Source: Calcarisporiella thermophila CBS 279.70
Taxonomy: Eukaryota > Calcarisporiellomycota
Reading direction: 5' to 3'
Length of the DNA: 64,000 bases
Assembly (NCBI RefSeq): GCF_041956535.1
Contig: NW_027192207.1
Span: 467,374 to 531,373 of the forward strand
The number at the start of each line of letters is the position of its first letter. The stretch's first letter is position 1. Both the position numbers and the translations under genes were made by a program. Below are positions 1-11,306 of the stretch, piece after piece. The notes under the pieces were generated by a model. The model had not been told where the DNA came from. It made no database searches and worked only from the letters and a program-made list of their open reading frames with translations.

Positions 1-736
1 ATATATACGTACATTTGAGATTGTAATAAATTAATAAGGAGTTAAATCTTTCTCTCTAACTAAAAACCCCCGTCACATAAATCATTTTCGAGCTAGAGGC
101 GGCAAAGCTAGCCCCACCCCTCCCCCCTTCTCCCGACGGCCCTCCGAGAGGATCCATCGTCACCGTGGAAGTGAAACCGCGGACAAAAAAGGATGAATTG
201 TGCCATCGCGTCAGGGAACTGGAAGGAGCCGAGAGCATGGAAAAGACGGACTTCTTGACGGGAAATCTGGAAGGAAGCATGGAAGCTTCCTTGATACTTA
301 GCGTGTGGCAGCGAGCCTACACACAAAGGCCTTGTGCCCCCTCAGCCCGCACCCTCACTTTTCTCCTAAGAATAGGCTCCTAGCGTGGAGTCGAGAGGAT
401 GCAAAGAAATGCACAGCCAATCAATTTTGTAGCTGATAGTTCTCGATTTGGGCATATTATTCGATCGACTTTCATTGATTTTCCCTTTTTATTCTCTCTG
501 AACAAATACAAGGCAGGTCGCTTCTCTTCTCCCCCTCTTCTATCCCCTGTGTCTCCCCCTCCCTCTTCTTTAATGGTACTTGAACACAGTAAGATGAGGA
601 CGATACGAGCGCTATAGGACTTTGTTGAACTCTGATTCGTGACGATCTCTCCTTTAATCATCTCCTTTACGCTCTTTTTTTCTCTCTCTCCACTTTCTGC
701 TGGCATTGTATGACTCTTAATGCACACAAGAGCCAT
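1..736. other. Leading intergenic region, no gene seen
   Basis: No reading frame here has a recognisable product. Pyrimidine-rich stretches lie around 471-560 and 640-700. The right part is the likely 5' flank of the Opy2-like gene that starts at 737. Confidence 0.5.
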
Positions 737-2030
737 ATGATGATCGAATTAATTCTAACGTTCTTACAATACATCCTCCTCTCGAACGCCATAATGGTGC
801 TCGCGAATAGCGCCTGCGCAAATCAAGGTAAATCGGCTGAACATTCTGATGCCTCTTTCTTCCTTGCTAATCGGTCTCCCAGCAGATGACACACGGGATA
901 AAAACGACCGTAATGACCACAATGATTGTGCCGACCGCAATGATCGTACTGACCACAACGACCGCGTGGAACGGCCCTCTCCAACGCTGAGCGAGAAGCA
1001 AGAGCGCCCCAGTACCACGCAAAACCCCCCTCAGCAACAAAATTCTGAGCGCATAGCTCGCCAAACCAACGAATCCCTCGCCTCGCCATCTGCCATTTCA
1101 AACCTCAACTTAACACCCAACCCGAACGGGAATTGCCGGATCAAGTGCAAGACCCCAAAATGCCCCATGGAATGCCCTCCCGGCACTCAATGCGCATTCC
1201 TAACGCGGACATGTACAGAGTGCGGCCGGGCAGTGTGTCTCCCTCCCTCTGTCACGGTCCCGACAACCGCAGCCATAGACTCAGACGACGAAGGTGATGG
1301 GGGATCGAGCTCTGGAGTTTCCAGCGTGATCGGGGCTGCGGTGGCAGTGGTGGTCCTAGCCATTGGCGCGTTAGCGTTTAGAAAGTGGAGAAGAAGAAGA
1401 CGGAGCAGAGCGGTCAAACACGAAGCTTCGGTCGATGTCATCAATATGAATAATATGGCGCGGGTAAGTGGGCTACTCTGGCCTCTCGCGTACCACTTCC
1501 ATCCTCCAGCCTTGTACTCACGGTTTTTCTCTCCATGATAGAATCCCAGCTCTGGCTCAGCCATCGTTCCCATCCCCTACCTCCGCCATCATCCTCCCTA
1601 CTCTAACCCTCTTCCATTGCTCCCGTCTGGGCAGTCGCCCAGACAAGAGGACGTGCCACCCCCGCTGCCCCCCAAATCGCCCACCCTCCCCAACAGAATA
1701 TTCGTCGGCGAGAGGACTCCAGGAAATAGGATACATTGGCAGGCGCCCCCCGATTCTTGCAAGGGTGCCCAGCACGGCCTGCCACTTGCTTCACAGACAC
1801 TCTCCCCTGGCATACTCTCCTTTTTATCGAGGGCCTCCATCGTGTCCAAGACATCGTCCAGACCCAACTCCAGTGAAAACGCCAGCAACCGTAGCGTTGT
1901 CTCTTTGCTCTCCGCCCAATACCTAGGAGGGGGAGGGGTTTCGGCATCCAATTCGGCTCGGTCCTCCAATGTACAGAGTGTGATGAGCGAGGGGGATGGC
2001 GAGGTCATTACCATTGTGTGGAATGGATAA
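737..2030 (+). CDS. Opy2-like single-pass membrane anchor
   Basis: Three exons are inferred: 737-827, 883-1463 and 1542-2030, about 386 aa. The short first exon encodes a hydrophobic signal peptide beginning MMIELILTFL; it joins the next exon in phase through a 55-nt intron with GTAAAT and CAG ends. After a charged Asn/Asp/Arg/His-rich stretch comes an eight-cysteine module (residues about 115-149, CRIKCKTPKC followed by PMEC, TQC, RTC, TEC and AVC) matching the Opy2 extracellular domain. A membrane segment (about 177-196) is followed by a basic stop-transfer run. The cytoplasmic tail has the motif AIVPIPYL, resembling the conserved Opy2 tail motif, and a PPPLPPK proline patch. In yeasts Opy2 anchors the Ste50 adaptor at the plasma membrane for HOG/MAPK osmosignalling; that role is inferred from the family. 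Exon 1 could use either of two adjacent Met codons. Confidence 0.75.
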
Positions 2031-2522
2031 TGGCTGCATGTATTATTTTTTTGTCTCAATTATTTTATCAACTTTTTTTATAACCTGTTTACTACGACTC
2101 CCTTTCTATTATATGCTATTTTCTCCTCATCAACGCCTCTCCCCCCCCTTTTTTTTTTTTACTTCTTCCTCTTGTTGTTTGTGTATATTTACTTGGATAT
2201 CAAGCTCCCCATTAATGTGTTGTTTTTTCTAACCCTTTGTTGTCTTCACTTGGCATTTCAAGAGGATGCACTTTTATTAATTTCATATTAATTAATATAT
2301 ATATTTTTTTTTCTCCTATCAAAGCTCTATCTTCAATCATTCCTACAGTGAGAAACACGAGAAGTAAGCAAGTAAAAAAAAAAAAAAAAAGAAACGCTTT
2401 ATCCATAAAACAAGCAAGTCACTGAGCCACCTCCCTGATCGCATGCTATTCTGAGAGATTGGCTTCCAAAAGATAAGAAAAGGGAGGGAGGAGGTGGGGG
2501 GAATTGCGTATACCATGAAGTG
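2031..2522. other. Convergent 3' intergenic spacer
   Basis: This spacer lies between the 3' ends of the Opy2-like gene and the RCC2-PHD gene. It is T-rich, with a 17-nt adenine run near 2375-2391. It presumably holds both 3' UTRs. No gene is seen. Confidence 0.5.
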
Positions 2523-5235
2523 TCAAGAAGCGGCAGCGGATCGGCTACGTTTCGATGTCCGGCCTCGTTTTTTCGCACTCTTCTCCTCGTCCTCTTCTTC
2601 CCCGTCCCCCGCACCCTCCTCCTCGCCCTCCTCCTTCTGGCTGATGGATTTTCTCGCCCGCTTCTTTTTCTCAGCCTCCCCCTCAGTTCCATTCTCCTCT
2701 CCCCCCGTCTTCTTCCCTTTCTTCTTCTTTTTCTCCCCCGGCCGCTCTTCCTCGTCGCTGGACTCCTGTTGGCCGGGTGGATGGCATTTATCGCAGAACC
2801 AGTCGCCCTCCGGAATGGTATCCAACGGAGGAGCAGCGCAGAACGTGTGTTGCATGGCGTCGCACTTGTCGCACACGAGCAGCTTGTCGCCGTTGTCATC
2901 GCGACTGCATTTGATGCAAAATTCACTCACCTAAAACAAGACCGCGTTAGGCTGAGTGGATCCCCGAGTATTGAGCATAAAATTCTTTATACAAGGACAT
3001 ACTTACATCGGGTAGCTCTGGATATTTCGGGAAATCGGGCAGTTTGGGGTCATCGGGTTTGACCAGAAAGAGCGTATGTCCGTATCCACAGGAGACGCTA
3101 GAGGAGACAGGGAGTTAATGAGGTGTCTAAGAGACATAGCTAGCATACTTACTCCAGGACCCGAACATCGTCTAGCGGAGCCACTTTGGTGGGTACTGTA
3201 CATGACCTTGGCTGATCCTCTCCATACCCTAGCTCGCCGTACTGCGCGGCCTGACCCCAAGCAATGGTGCATACCTCCGAGTCGGAATCGGGTATCAGGA
3301 ACATGCTCACGTTGCCTCCCGACATCCCCTTGAAACTAGAAAGGAGCAACATGAATAGAATGGAATGGAATGGATGAGCGCCTCTGCTCGACAATATGGG
3401 GGCTAGTGATATACTTACGCCCAGCCATTCAGTTGGATCATTTGCCGAGGATACTACATAGGGTGGAGGGGGGAGGTGGATAGAGGTTATGCTACATCAT
3501 GGTAGAGTTCGACTAGCGAAGAGGCCATTACCATCCAAGGCTTTCCCGCGGAGCCATCACCCGTATTTTTCCACTTTCCCCACAAATGGAAGTTTTTTTG
3601 GACTATTATCAAGGAGGAGGGACGTCAGTCCAACGCCAAGACTTCTCTCCGAATGAGGGGCTTTACCATCAATGGCCATTGAAAATGTGGTGCCGCAGGC
3701 TATGGCGGTTGCCTTTCGATACTCATTACTTGCAAAAATGGGAATACTTGTGGCTACGGACAAGTCTTTTTGTTCCGAGTGGCCTAGCCGCCCATATCCT
3801 CCTATTTAGATTTAAAAAAAAATCAATCGAAATAAGATCCATCCTCCAATAGCCTGTACACGTTCCGAGAAGTTTACCAAATCCCCAGGAAAACACAAAG
3901 CCCTCAGAGCTCATTGCCAGTGAATGGCTAGTTCCGCAGGCGATCGCGGTAATTTTATGCTCTTGTAGACCCTTTACCAAGCCTATCACAGGAAGAAATA
4001 AGAAATAGAGAAAGCTTAGACATTGGACTAGGATAAATCTGGGGATTACTTGGTTGAGGATAAGGTGCAGCTGGTGTCTCAGTCGAGCCTCCATTTCCCT
4101 TGAAAACGCGATATATTCAGTTTGGTGGAATACAGATCAGCTCCCCCCAAAAAATACTACATACCAGCTGTCCGTGCTCTGAAGAACCGAATGCAAAGAT
4201 TCTGCCCTTATCTGCGATGAAGCAACCATTCATTAAATTATTACATTGCTTTGAAAAAGCAAGGCGGCCAAACAATAACTCTACCCGTTAGAACCAGAGA
4301 AAAGTCGGCACCACAGGCAACATCCACAATTTTCTCCTTCTTTAATGTTGTTATTGGTACAAAAGTGGTGTAAATCCGCAAGTTATCTAGACCCAGCTAA
4401 ACATGGCAAAAATTAATTTTAAATAAAAAAGGAGGGACGCGTCCACCATCGGGAAACATTAATACCTGACCGAATCTATTGTCGCCGGTGCCAAACACCA
4501 GGCCGGTCGCTATGATCAGATAAGAGTGGTTAAGGCGAGCAGGCTTGTGAAAATGGAACTAAAGCCAGAAATAGGAAGAGGACCCTTACATGATACTAAG
4601 AGCGTGTGATTTCTCCCAGTCTAAAAGAGAAATAGCCTTGAAAAGCCATGCAGCCATTACAAGAATAGTCACCCAATACATACCGCCGCCTTAATAATCT
4701 TTTGCTTTCCGATGGCTGCTGAGCTTTTAGCGCAGGTTTTCAAACTCACCGGGTACGGACGCACTTCCAAATCGTCCATGCCCAGCTGGCCCTTATCATT
4801 CCTTCCCATAACATAAACTCGCCCTTTTGCTATTCCCAAAACAAAGGTGCATGTAAGTAAGCGAGCAAAATGGAGACGAGAAGCGAAACAATATGTACTG
4901 TCAAGCATCACGCTGTGACAAGAACAGCAGCCTGTCACAATCTTTTTTACTCTGAACAAAATGGTAGGTGCATAATTAGATTAGCCCTTTTCATTTGCTT
5001 TTCTCTCGCTGGAGTTCAGCTCAATGGGTACCTTATATCTACCAGGTCTCGCAGCAAATGCGGAGAGGCGAGATTCGGCCTAAGTTTGCATTGAAAAAAT
5101 ATGGTTTAGAAGGGGTTCAGCAGCCATGCTTTTCGCGATAAAATGCTCACCATTCATCGTTGTCGGAACCACCATTCTTCGTTTTTCCTCTTCCAATGTT
5201 TGCCCAGTCGGTCCCACCACACATGCAAACTTTGC
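2523..5235 (-). CDS. RCC2-like propeller protein with C-terminal PHD finger (5' end unresolved)
   Basis: Sixteen exons join in phase: 5235-5151, 5079-5032, 4951-4899, 4829-4684, 4620-4590, 4509-4466, 4396-4285, 4211-4165, 4098-4050, 3982-3878, 3801-3667, 3602-3532, 3453-3419, 3335-3153, 3097-3007 and 2930-2523, giving at least 546 aa. The order of motifs follows human RCC2 (TD-60) rather than RCC1: GGTDWANIGR, GRNDKGQLG, TGRNHTLLVS, FSWGFGGYGRLGH, WGQAAQYGELGYG, and the closing SCGYGHTLFLVKPDD. RCC2 normally ends soon after that last motif. Here the last splice (phase 0) leads straight into a C4HC3 PHD finger (CIKC, CDKC, HTFC, CDKC) and a Lys/Glu-rich basic tail. RCC2 acts at centromeres and on small GTPases, and PHD fingers commonly read histone H3 tails, so a chromatin-directed role is inferred. 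The 5' end is open: the first exon needs one upstream nucleotide, or translation starts at the ATG at 5224. Confidence 0.85.
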
Positions 5236-8200
5236 CTATGGAAAAATAGAAGTTGAAATGAGGAAGGAATTAGTTCAATTTTATTTTTTTTTTTTGTTCT
5301 CTTTCGTTCCCCTCTTTCCTCTTTTTTTTTTTTAACTTGATTGAACAGTTATTTTTAATAAAATAGTAGAGGGGAAAAAAGGGGAGCTATCACTACTTTA
5401 CCCCACTCTTGTTCGGTGTCCATAGTCGCGTCGCTTTTTTTTTTTTACCGTGTCTAAGTAGTGGGTTTGAACTTACAAGAAGCACCCAAAAAAAAATCCG
5501 TTCTTCGACGTCAACTATCAGACTTATCCCCCTAGGATATTCCAACAGGCCTTTCAAATCCCTTTTGATAGATGTCATAACGTGTGCGGTCTTGTCATTA
5601 ATGTAACTCTGATCCATGGAACACGACAACAATGAACCGCTTGAATGGGAGCCAATTTAAATCCAATGATAAACTCTAGAGCAAAATCATTAGCTTTGCT
5701 AGCCATCTATTCAATAAATTTATATTCCTCCATATTCCTCAATTACCGTATCTCTGGGTCCAACGGTTTCCCTTGGTATTACTCCTGGAGAGGCCAACCA
5801 TGTAACCGCAAGCCATTTGATACCCTGCTCTGCTTCCATTACATCAGCAAAAAAAGAGACACTGCAACCTTATTGTGTCCCACTCTTGGATTCGGTCTCC
5901 CGCACAGGGATATTACACTGAAATCTATGAGAAACCTTAATAGAGTTTCATGAATTTAAATTCGCAGAAAATTGAAGTGTCTACGACGGGAATGGGAGTG
6001 CACCTCATTGTCTCGAGTTTCTTTTCATCTCGGGGCTGCTTAGGAGCGCACATGGCCATCCGTGAACCGCCCCAAAAGTCTGGAGAATGGCCAAGATCAC
6101 TGCTTGCGTGATTTTTGAATGAGGAGAATATTCAATTAGAAACATTTATCCTGCAAATATCTGTATATAAGCACAAAGGAGCATGCAGAAGCCCAAGGAA
6201 AAACCGTGTTTCTCTTTTATTCTTTAAACTTCCCCTTGTCATTCACCGATAAAAAATATAGAAAAAATAGTGAGGGACGGGAATGTTTCTTGCGCTTCGA
6301 CGTGCTCCTCTGAGATGTTCTTACAAGCACTAATTTTATGCAGCATACGACTGCTCTGGGGTTAAGATCATTTTAGTGTCATGCAAAGAGCGTTAAGACC
6401 CTGTTTTGCCTGTGTATGTTGGTATGGTGGCAAAAGGTCACAAGAAAATGAGGTGAGGTGACCGTGTTCAGATGCTCAGGCCCCAGTGTCTTATCTTGGA
6501 TCGTTAGTGCATAATAATAGAAAGCTTCCGGTCCCGATGACGAAAGAGATTACCCAAAGAGGCGACCGAAGCGGCCACATTCAGGCGCTAAGAACGCGGT
6601 TGGTTGGGTTGCCAGGACATTATGTAGCGGTTCGGGGGGTTGAATGAATAGGCCCATATGACGGGACAAGGCCTCTAGCAGCCTCCCCCTGGACCTCACC
6701 GACGTTCAGCCCGCTTGTACTTGCTCTGATAACGGCTAAGAAAAGAAAGACGTTGGCCCTGACGGACCAGGGCTTGGCGCTCGTTCCTCCCGCTCTAACC
6801 TAAAGCGAGAGTCTTATCACGGTATTTCAGTATGCTAACAACGGCAGAGATTATCCAGACCGCTGAGCAAAAAACGGCCACGACTGGGAACGTGAGTCCC
6901 ATAGCTATTCCTCTCATTGTGGTGTAATATACCCATCAGGCTGGATAGTAGGCTTCCTCGCGCAATGCTTACCATGCCACGCCGGGGATCCCAATCGATT
7001 CCCTGCTAATGGATGTTTCGCCTCGGCGCTGAAGCGTCCACCAGAACCTTGTCATTTAAGGTAAGTTAGAGCTTGTCGTGAAGTAAGGATTAAGAGAGCG
7101 AGCAAAATTCTGAATTTAAAAGTAGCGTGGGAATCTTATCGCACATGTTTCTAGAGTTAGAGGCGGCTGGTTCGTCGCCGAGGATCGGGTTTGAGGTGCA
7201 ATACCACGCTACGCAAGGGCGTATTCCCAGCGGAATGCAAATGCACTTTAATTAAACACAGAGTGTCATCCGAATCATTGGGTGCCGTGAGTGCGTGTTT
7301 TCGCTACGAGGACTAAGCACACCTCCTCTACTATCCCTGTTGCGTGCTAATTCCTAATTTTGGCGATTTTCCTGTCCAAAGACGAGCCATCCTCCATCCC
7401 CAGTAAAACCTCTTAAACAAGCTCAAAACAAAGCCCTCTATCCTGCCCTACCCCACTGAATACCCACCGGCCTGAGGATGCTACACAGCACTTTAGGTTG
7501 AAACCACACTGTACTCGCGTTTTGAGCTCTAGTTCTATTTTTTTTTTTTCCAATTGAAGGTACCATAACTCCCTCCCCCCCCATGAGACAAATAAACTTG
7601 TGGCCTCTCCCTCCTTATTATGTAAGCTCATTTGTTAATTTGTGACCCGAGAACGCGCTCGGTACTCCATGGCAAGCATGAGCGTATATATGATATGGAA
7701 AAGTGCGTCTCCGCTAAGACCGTGTCCATAGCGGAGCTGGGGAGGCCAGCTCTGGATCGCTTTACCTCGCAAAAGGGGAGGGGGAGTGAGGGAGGCACTC
7801 AAGAGAACCACGGCCCCGCTAGTTCTCGCGACGATAACAAAGCATGGCTGCCATACCGCCGAGAGGGCTCCGAGGAACGCCCTCATCCCAAGTGTGACGT
7901 TGAATTCATATCCCCGAACCTGTGCTCGCAACGCAAAGGGGGAAAATCACATTCTATGTAACGTACTACGTTGACCGATAGACGCTTTAATCGGGCTCGG
8001 CCTCGGAACCTTGTCTCCCGATGGTTCTCAGGGCTCGATGGCTTAGCATGGGGTGGGCGCATTCCCCATCGCCGCCACGGCCGGGGACGGGCCCAGGGGA
8101 AGGGGAAGCCAAGGGCGACCAGGAGGCGCCAAGGACCTTGCAGAGAGCGGAACTCTATCGCCTGAGAAAGGTGGCCATCGCGCCCCCCTCCCTGTCCAAA

Positions 8201-8993
8201 AATAGAGGATTTGCGACCCCTAGCGGGCTAAGACATAAATGGAAGAGTGGCCAATGGCGGGCAGGTTGGAAAATAATTCTCCGAGGCCACCTGCCCTCCA
8301 CACGGATTGGCTGGCTATCATTTTTTTGACAAGCTTTTTTTTTTTTCATGAGAACCTCAACTGACGTAACAACGTCAAAGCGTCAAGCGACAGGGCGGAC
8401 AGGCCGGATAGGCGGGATATGCGCAAATTTTTTCTCGCAGGCCTGGTCCAAGCTAGAACAAAAGCGAAAAAAAAAAAATTTAACACAAGCATGCGGGTCC
8501 CGGCGACAGGATGGGTAGGAACGCGAAGGTCGAGGCCGGCAACGGCGATGCGAGGCGATGCGAGGGAGGGCGGGCGCGGCGGCTGGTGTGCGGCCGGGGG
8601 TTGGACGGGCGCGGGGAAGGGAGCAGAGGGCAAGTGGGGTAAGCGGGGCGGGGGCGCTTCCCACAAGCAAGTTAAAAAGAGACAATCCACTATCCTGTAA
8701 AATTATATTGTCCCACATAACTAAGAAGCCACGTGCGATGATGAAAAACCACGTGGTGATGATTGTTTTATATGCTCTGAAATAAAATCCTTCCAACTCT
8801 CTCTGGCCAAAGTGCTCCAGCCAGGCTCTATCTTTCCCCTCCATTCTGCAAGCTCCCCTTCTCCCCATTTTCCTCATTTTCCCCTCCTTTCTTTGCATTC
8901 AAATCACGCATCCATCATCGGTATTTCTCGCTGGCAAAGAAGGTGTGAAGTGAAGAAGTGAAGAAGGGACCCCGACGAAAGAAAAGTGATATA
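5236..8993. other. Long gene-poor region
   Basis: The part just upstream of 5235 is AT-rich with long T and A runs and should contain the missing 5' end of the RCC2-PHD gene. Two minus-strand open stretches (5831-5748 and 5632-5479) end at plausible donors, but they do not join in phase to the first resolved exon and match no family known to me. From about 5950 to 8950 frames are short and overlapping. GC-rich segments occur near 7980-8150 and 8500-8660. No tRNA, rRNA or spliceosomal RNA signature was recognised. Confidence 0.4.
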
Positions 8994-9404
8994 ATGTCCT
9001 CACTCAACCGACTCTTCACACGACGGAGGCAAAAATCACAGGTAAATCTTTGTAATCATTCCGTAATCAGCGGTGATCTTGGATGGCCCACTCACCCCCC
9101 CTGGATGATTGCCCTACAGTCACATTCCGAACCCATCCAGCTACGCATCCAATCCAGCAAATCCACCAAAATCCCCACCCCACCCATGACCGCCCCCCAG
9201 CAGGGAACCGACTCGTGGGACGCCTACATCACCGACTTACAAAACGACCCCCTCTTTGATGCTCCTCCCCCTCCGCCACCCCCGCCCCCCGGCCATCCCA
9301 CCATGGCCATGAGCGCCCCCATCTCCTATCACCACTATTATGCGCAAGGTTACGATTATCGGAATACACATACCAACTATTCAAACTATGGTGCTGGGTC
9401 ATGA
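8994..9404 (+). CDS. Small unknown protein, basic N-terminus and polyproline
   Basis: Two exons are inferred, 8994-9041 and 9120-9404, about 110 aa. The ATG at 8994 begins MSSLNRLFTRRRQ. The 78-nt intron starts GTAAAT and ends CTACAG. It is a multiple of three without an in-frame stop, so an unspliced message would encode a longer version. The protein has a basic N-terminus, a conserved-looking centre (DSWDAYITDLQNDPLFD), a run of nine prolines and a Tyr/His/Asn-rich C-terminus. No family is recognised. A CT-rich 5' flank with CACGTG elements near 8731 and 8751 supports a promoter. It could be a fungus-specific signalling or actin-linked adaptor, but nothing in the sequence shows that. Confidence 0.55.
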   Translation: MSSLNRLFTRRRQKSQVNLCNHSVISGDLGWPTHPPWMIALQSHSEPIQLRIQSSKSTKIPTPPMTAPQQGTDSWDAYITDLQNDPLFDAPPPPPPPPPGHPTMAMSAPISYHHYYAQGYDYRNTHTNYSNYGAGS

Positions 9405-9865
9405 ACAATCGGACTTGTCGTTGTTTTTCTTTTCCTTTAGTTTTATTCGTTTTGCTCTTATTTTCTTTTGCTTTGCCGCCACCCCTCCTTCTTCTTCTCC
9501 TCCCCCCCCCCCCCAAATCCCCCGCTACTCTTACTACTCCCTCTCTCACTGCCATTTTTGCTACTCTGACTGTTACTACTCCCGCGACTCTCGCTTCACT
9601 ATATATCATTTCCATCATGTGTATTATTATTGCTTCTTTTTGTTCTTTATAGCTTTGTAAATATATAAAGGAATAAACACCGGGCGGAAACAAAAATACG
9701 AGGGTGTTCTATTGTCTCTTATTCACAGATCCATTGCGTTATTATTTCGGATAATATTATACTACTTTGCAAAGTTTTAAGAAGAGAATAGAAAAAAAAA
9801 ATGGCGGAAGGGAGAGAGTCGTAACAAAGAAAACTAATTTTATCCGCTGGGGCGTGTGATAGCGG
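9405..9865. other. Convergent 3' intergenic spacer
   Basis: Pyrimidine-rich sequence lies between the unknown small gene and the poly(A)-binding protein gene, with a C run near 9507-9516. An AATAAA-like element at about 9671 could serve the plus-strand gene. No gene is seen. Confidence 0.45.
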
Positions 9866-10900
9866 CTAGTAAGGGGCATAGTAGCCACGACGTCCTCTGA
9901 AATGGGAAGGCATGAATTAGTAGGCTGAGGGATGGCCATGCTCTTCAACCGAACTTACCTATATCGACCGCGGCCGCGGCCATATGACGGATAATGGTGA
10001 CCGTAGCCCATGAAGCGGCCTCGACCACGCCCCCGCATGGCCATTCCGGGCACATTGGTTCTCTTTGAGGTCACCTAGAGCAGAAGAGGAAGTTAGGGGG
10101 TGAAAAGGTCTGCTCGCATCCGCGGGCGAACCGAACAGAAAATGGCTACCTTGAGCAGTCGACCGCGGAACACCGACTCGTTCAGCGCCATGGCGTTGGC
10201 AACAAACTCAGGCTCGGCAAACTCCACATAGGCATAGCCTTTCGGGTGGCCGGTGAACTTGTCGCACAGAATCGTCACTCGATTGATGGTCCCGCAGGAC
10301 TGGAAGTGAGCCTGCAGCTCCTCAGGCGTGGTGCCATAGTCAACCTAATAATGAAAGCGATGAGTGGGCGAATCACCATAAGGCTTGGCAGAGACAAGGC
10401 AGCAAGAAATATCAAAAGATAAACTCCTCCTCCTCCTCTTCTTCTTCTCTTTATCCATTTTATAGTATCTTATTTTTTTAACATACATTGCCAACATAAA
10501 CTGATCGTGCATCAACCGCCTCTTTGCTTTCTATTTTTTATAATATTTTTTCGTTTTTTTAATCATTGTTTTTCCTTTTTAAGCCCTTTCTTTTTCCTCC
10601 CCCATGATCCTCCAAAAATAAACCCAATCAATCATTAATTACCTTCGCTCATTTCCTTCTCCACCTCAGCCTGCAACTCCCGCAGCTTGGCAGCCTCGGC
10701 CTCCATTTCCTTCACACGCTGTTTCATGGCCTCAAGTTGCTGAGGGAGAAGAATAAAAAAATCGCCGTGTTATTGTACCACTTCATAAAGGGCATCATCT
10801 TAGATCAGCGCTGGCAAATACTTACAGCCTCTTCGGGATTTTCGATCTGGTCACCGCCAGCGGTGTTGTCCTGCGGTTGCTCCTCCGGATGTGATGACAT
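9866..10900 (-). CDS. pab2: Nuclear poly(A)-binding protein (PABPN1/Pab2 type)
   Basis: Six exons join in phase: 10900-10826, 10739-10643, 10530-10487, 10344-10150, 10074-9959 and 9896-9866, giving 185 aa. The order is an acidic N-terminus, a coiled-coil segment ([19 protein letters not shown]), one RRM and an Arg/Gly-rich tail ending [12 protein letters not shown]2 is [11 protein letters not shown], built across a splice, and RNP1 is KGYAYVEF. The string [17 protein letters not shown] is nearly identical to PABPN1. The family binds poly(A) in the nucleus, controls tail length and feeds RNA to the exosome; arginines in the tail are usual methylation sites. It is divergently transcribed from the membrane-protein gene at 11307. 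The identification is secure; only UTRs are unknown. Confidence 0.93.
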
Positions 10901-11306
10901 GGTGTTTGATTTAGATGATAGGCGTTTCTCGATGCAAATCTCAAATTCTGATCACGGATCGCGATGAACAAGAGCACAAAGGATCCAATTGTTTACATTG
11001 GTCCCAGAGAAAATAGATGCCAGATTTCCTAAGCCATTCCAATCCCAGACTGCGGCAGAGAGGGAGAGGGGTTAGGTGGCGAGAACGAAAAATCATTCGA
11101 TCAGAAGCAGTCCTGAATTGCTCAAGGGCGAGAGCCCTTGGATGGAAAGGAGAAGGGAAACGTGTTCGAGAGTAATCTATTTATCCGGTCTAGCCAACTT
11201 TATTCCCTCGCACTGCCCCATCTTTCACACACCTGCACTCCTCTCCATACCATTATTGCTCCCCTCCATTTCCCCGCAATTCTAGTGTTCCCTTGCCTCT
11301 ACGAAC
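10901..11306. promoter_or_regulatory. Divergent promoter region
   Basis: About 400 bp separate the start codons of pab2 (-) and the multi-pass membrane-protein gene (+). Both promoters must lie here. CT-rich sequence with CCATT boxes precedes the plus-strand start. No operator is recognised. Confidence 0.45.

Noticed and set aside
7632-8330. Overlapping frames of 60-110 codons on both strands
   Set aside because: None has a domain, signal peptide or splice context. They reflect GC-rich, stop-poor sequence.
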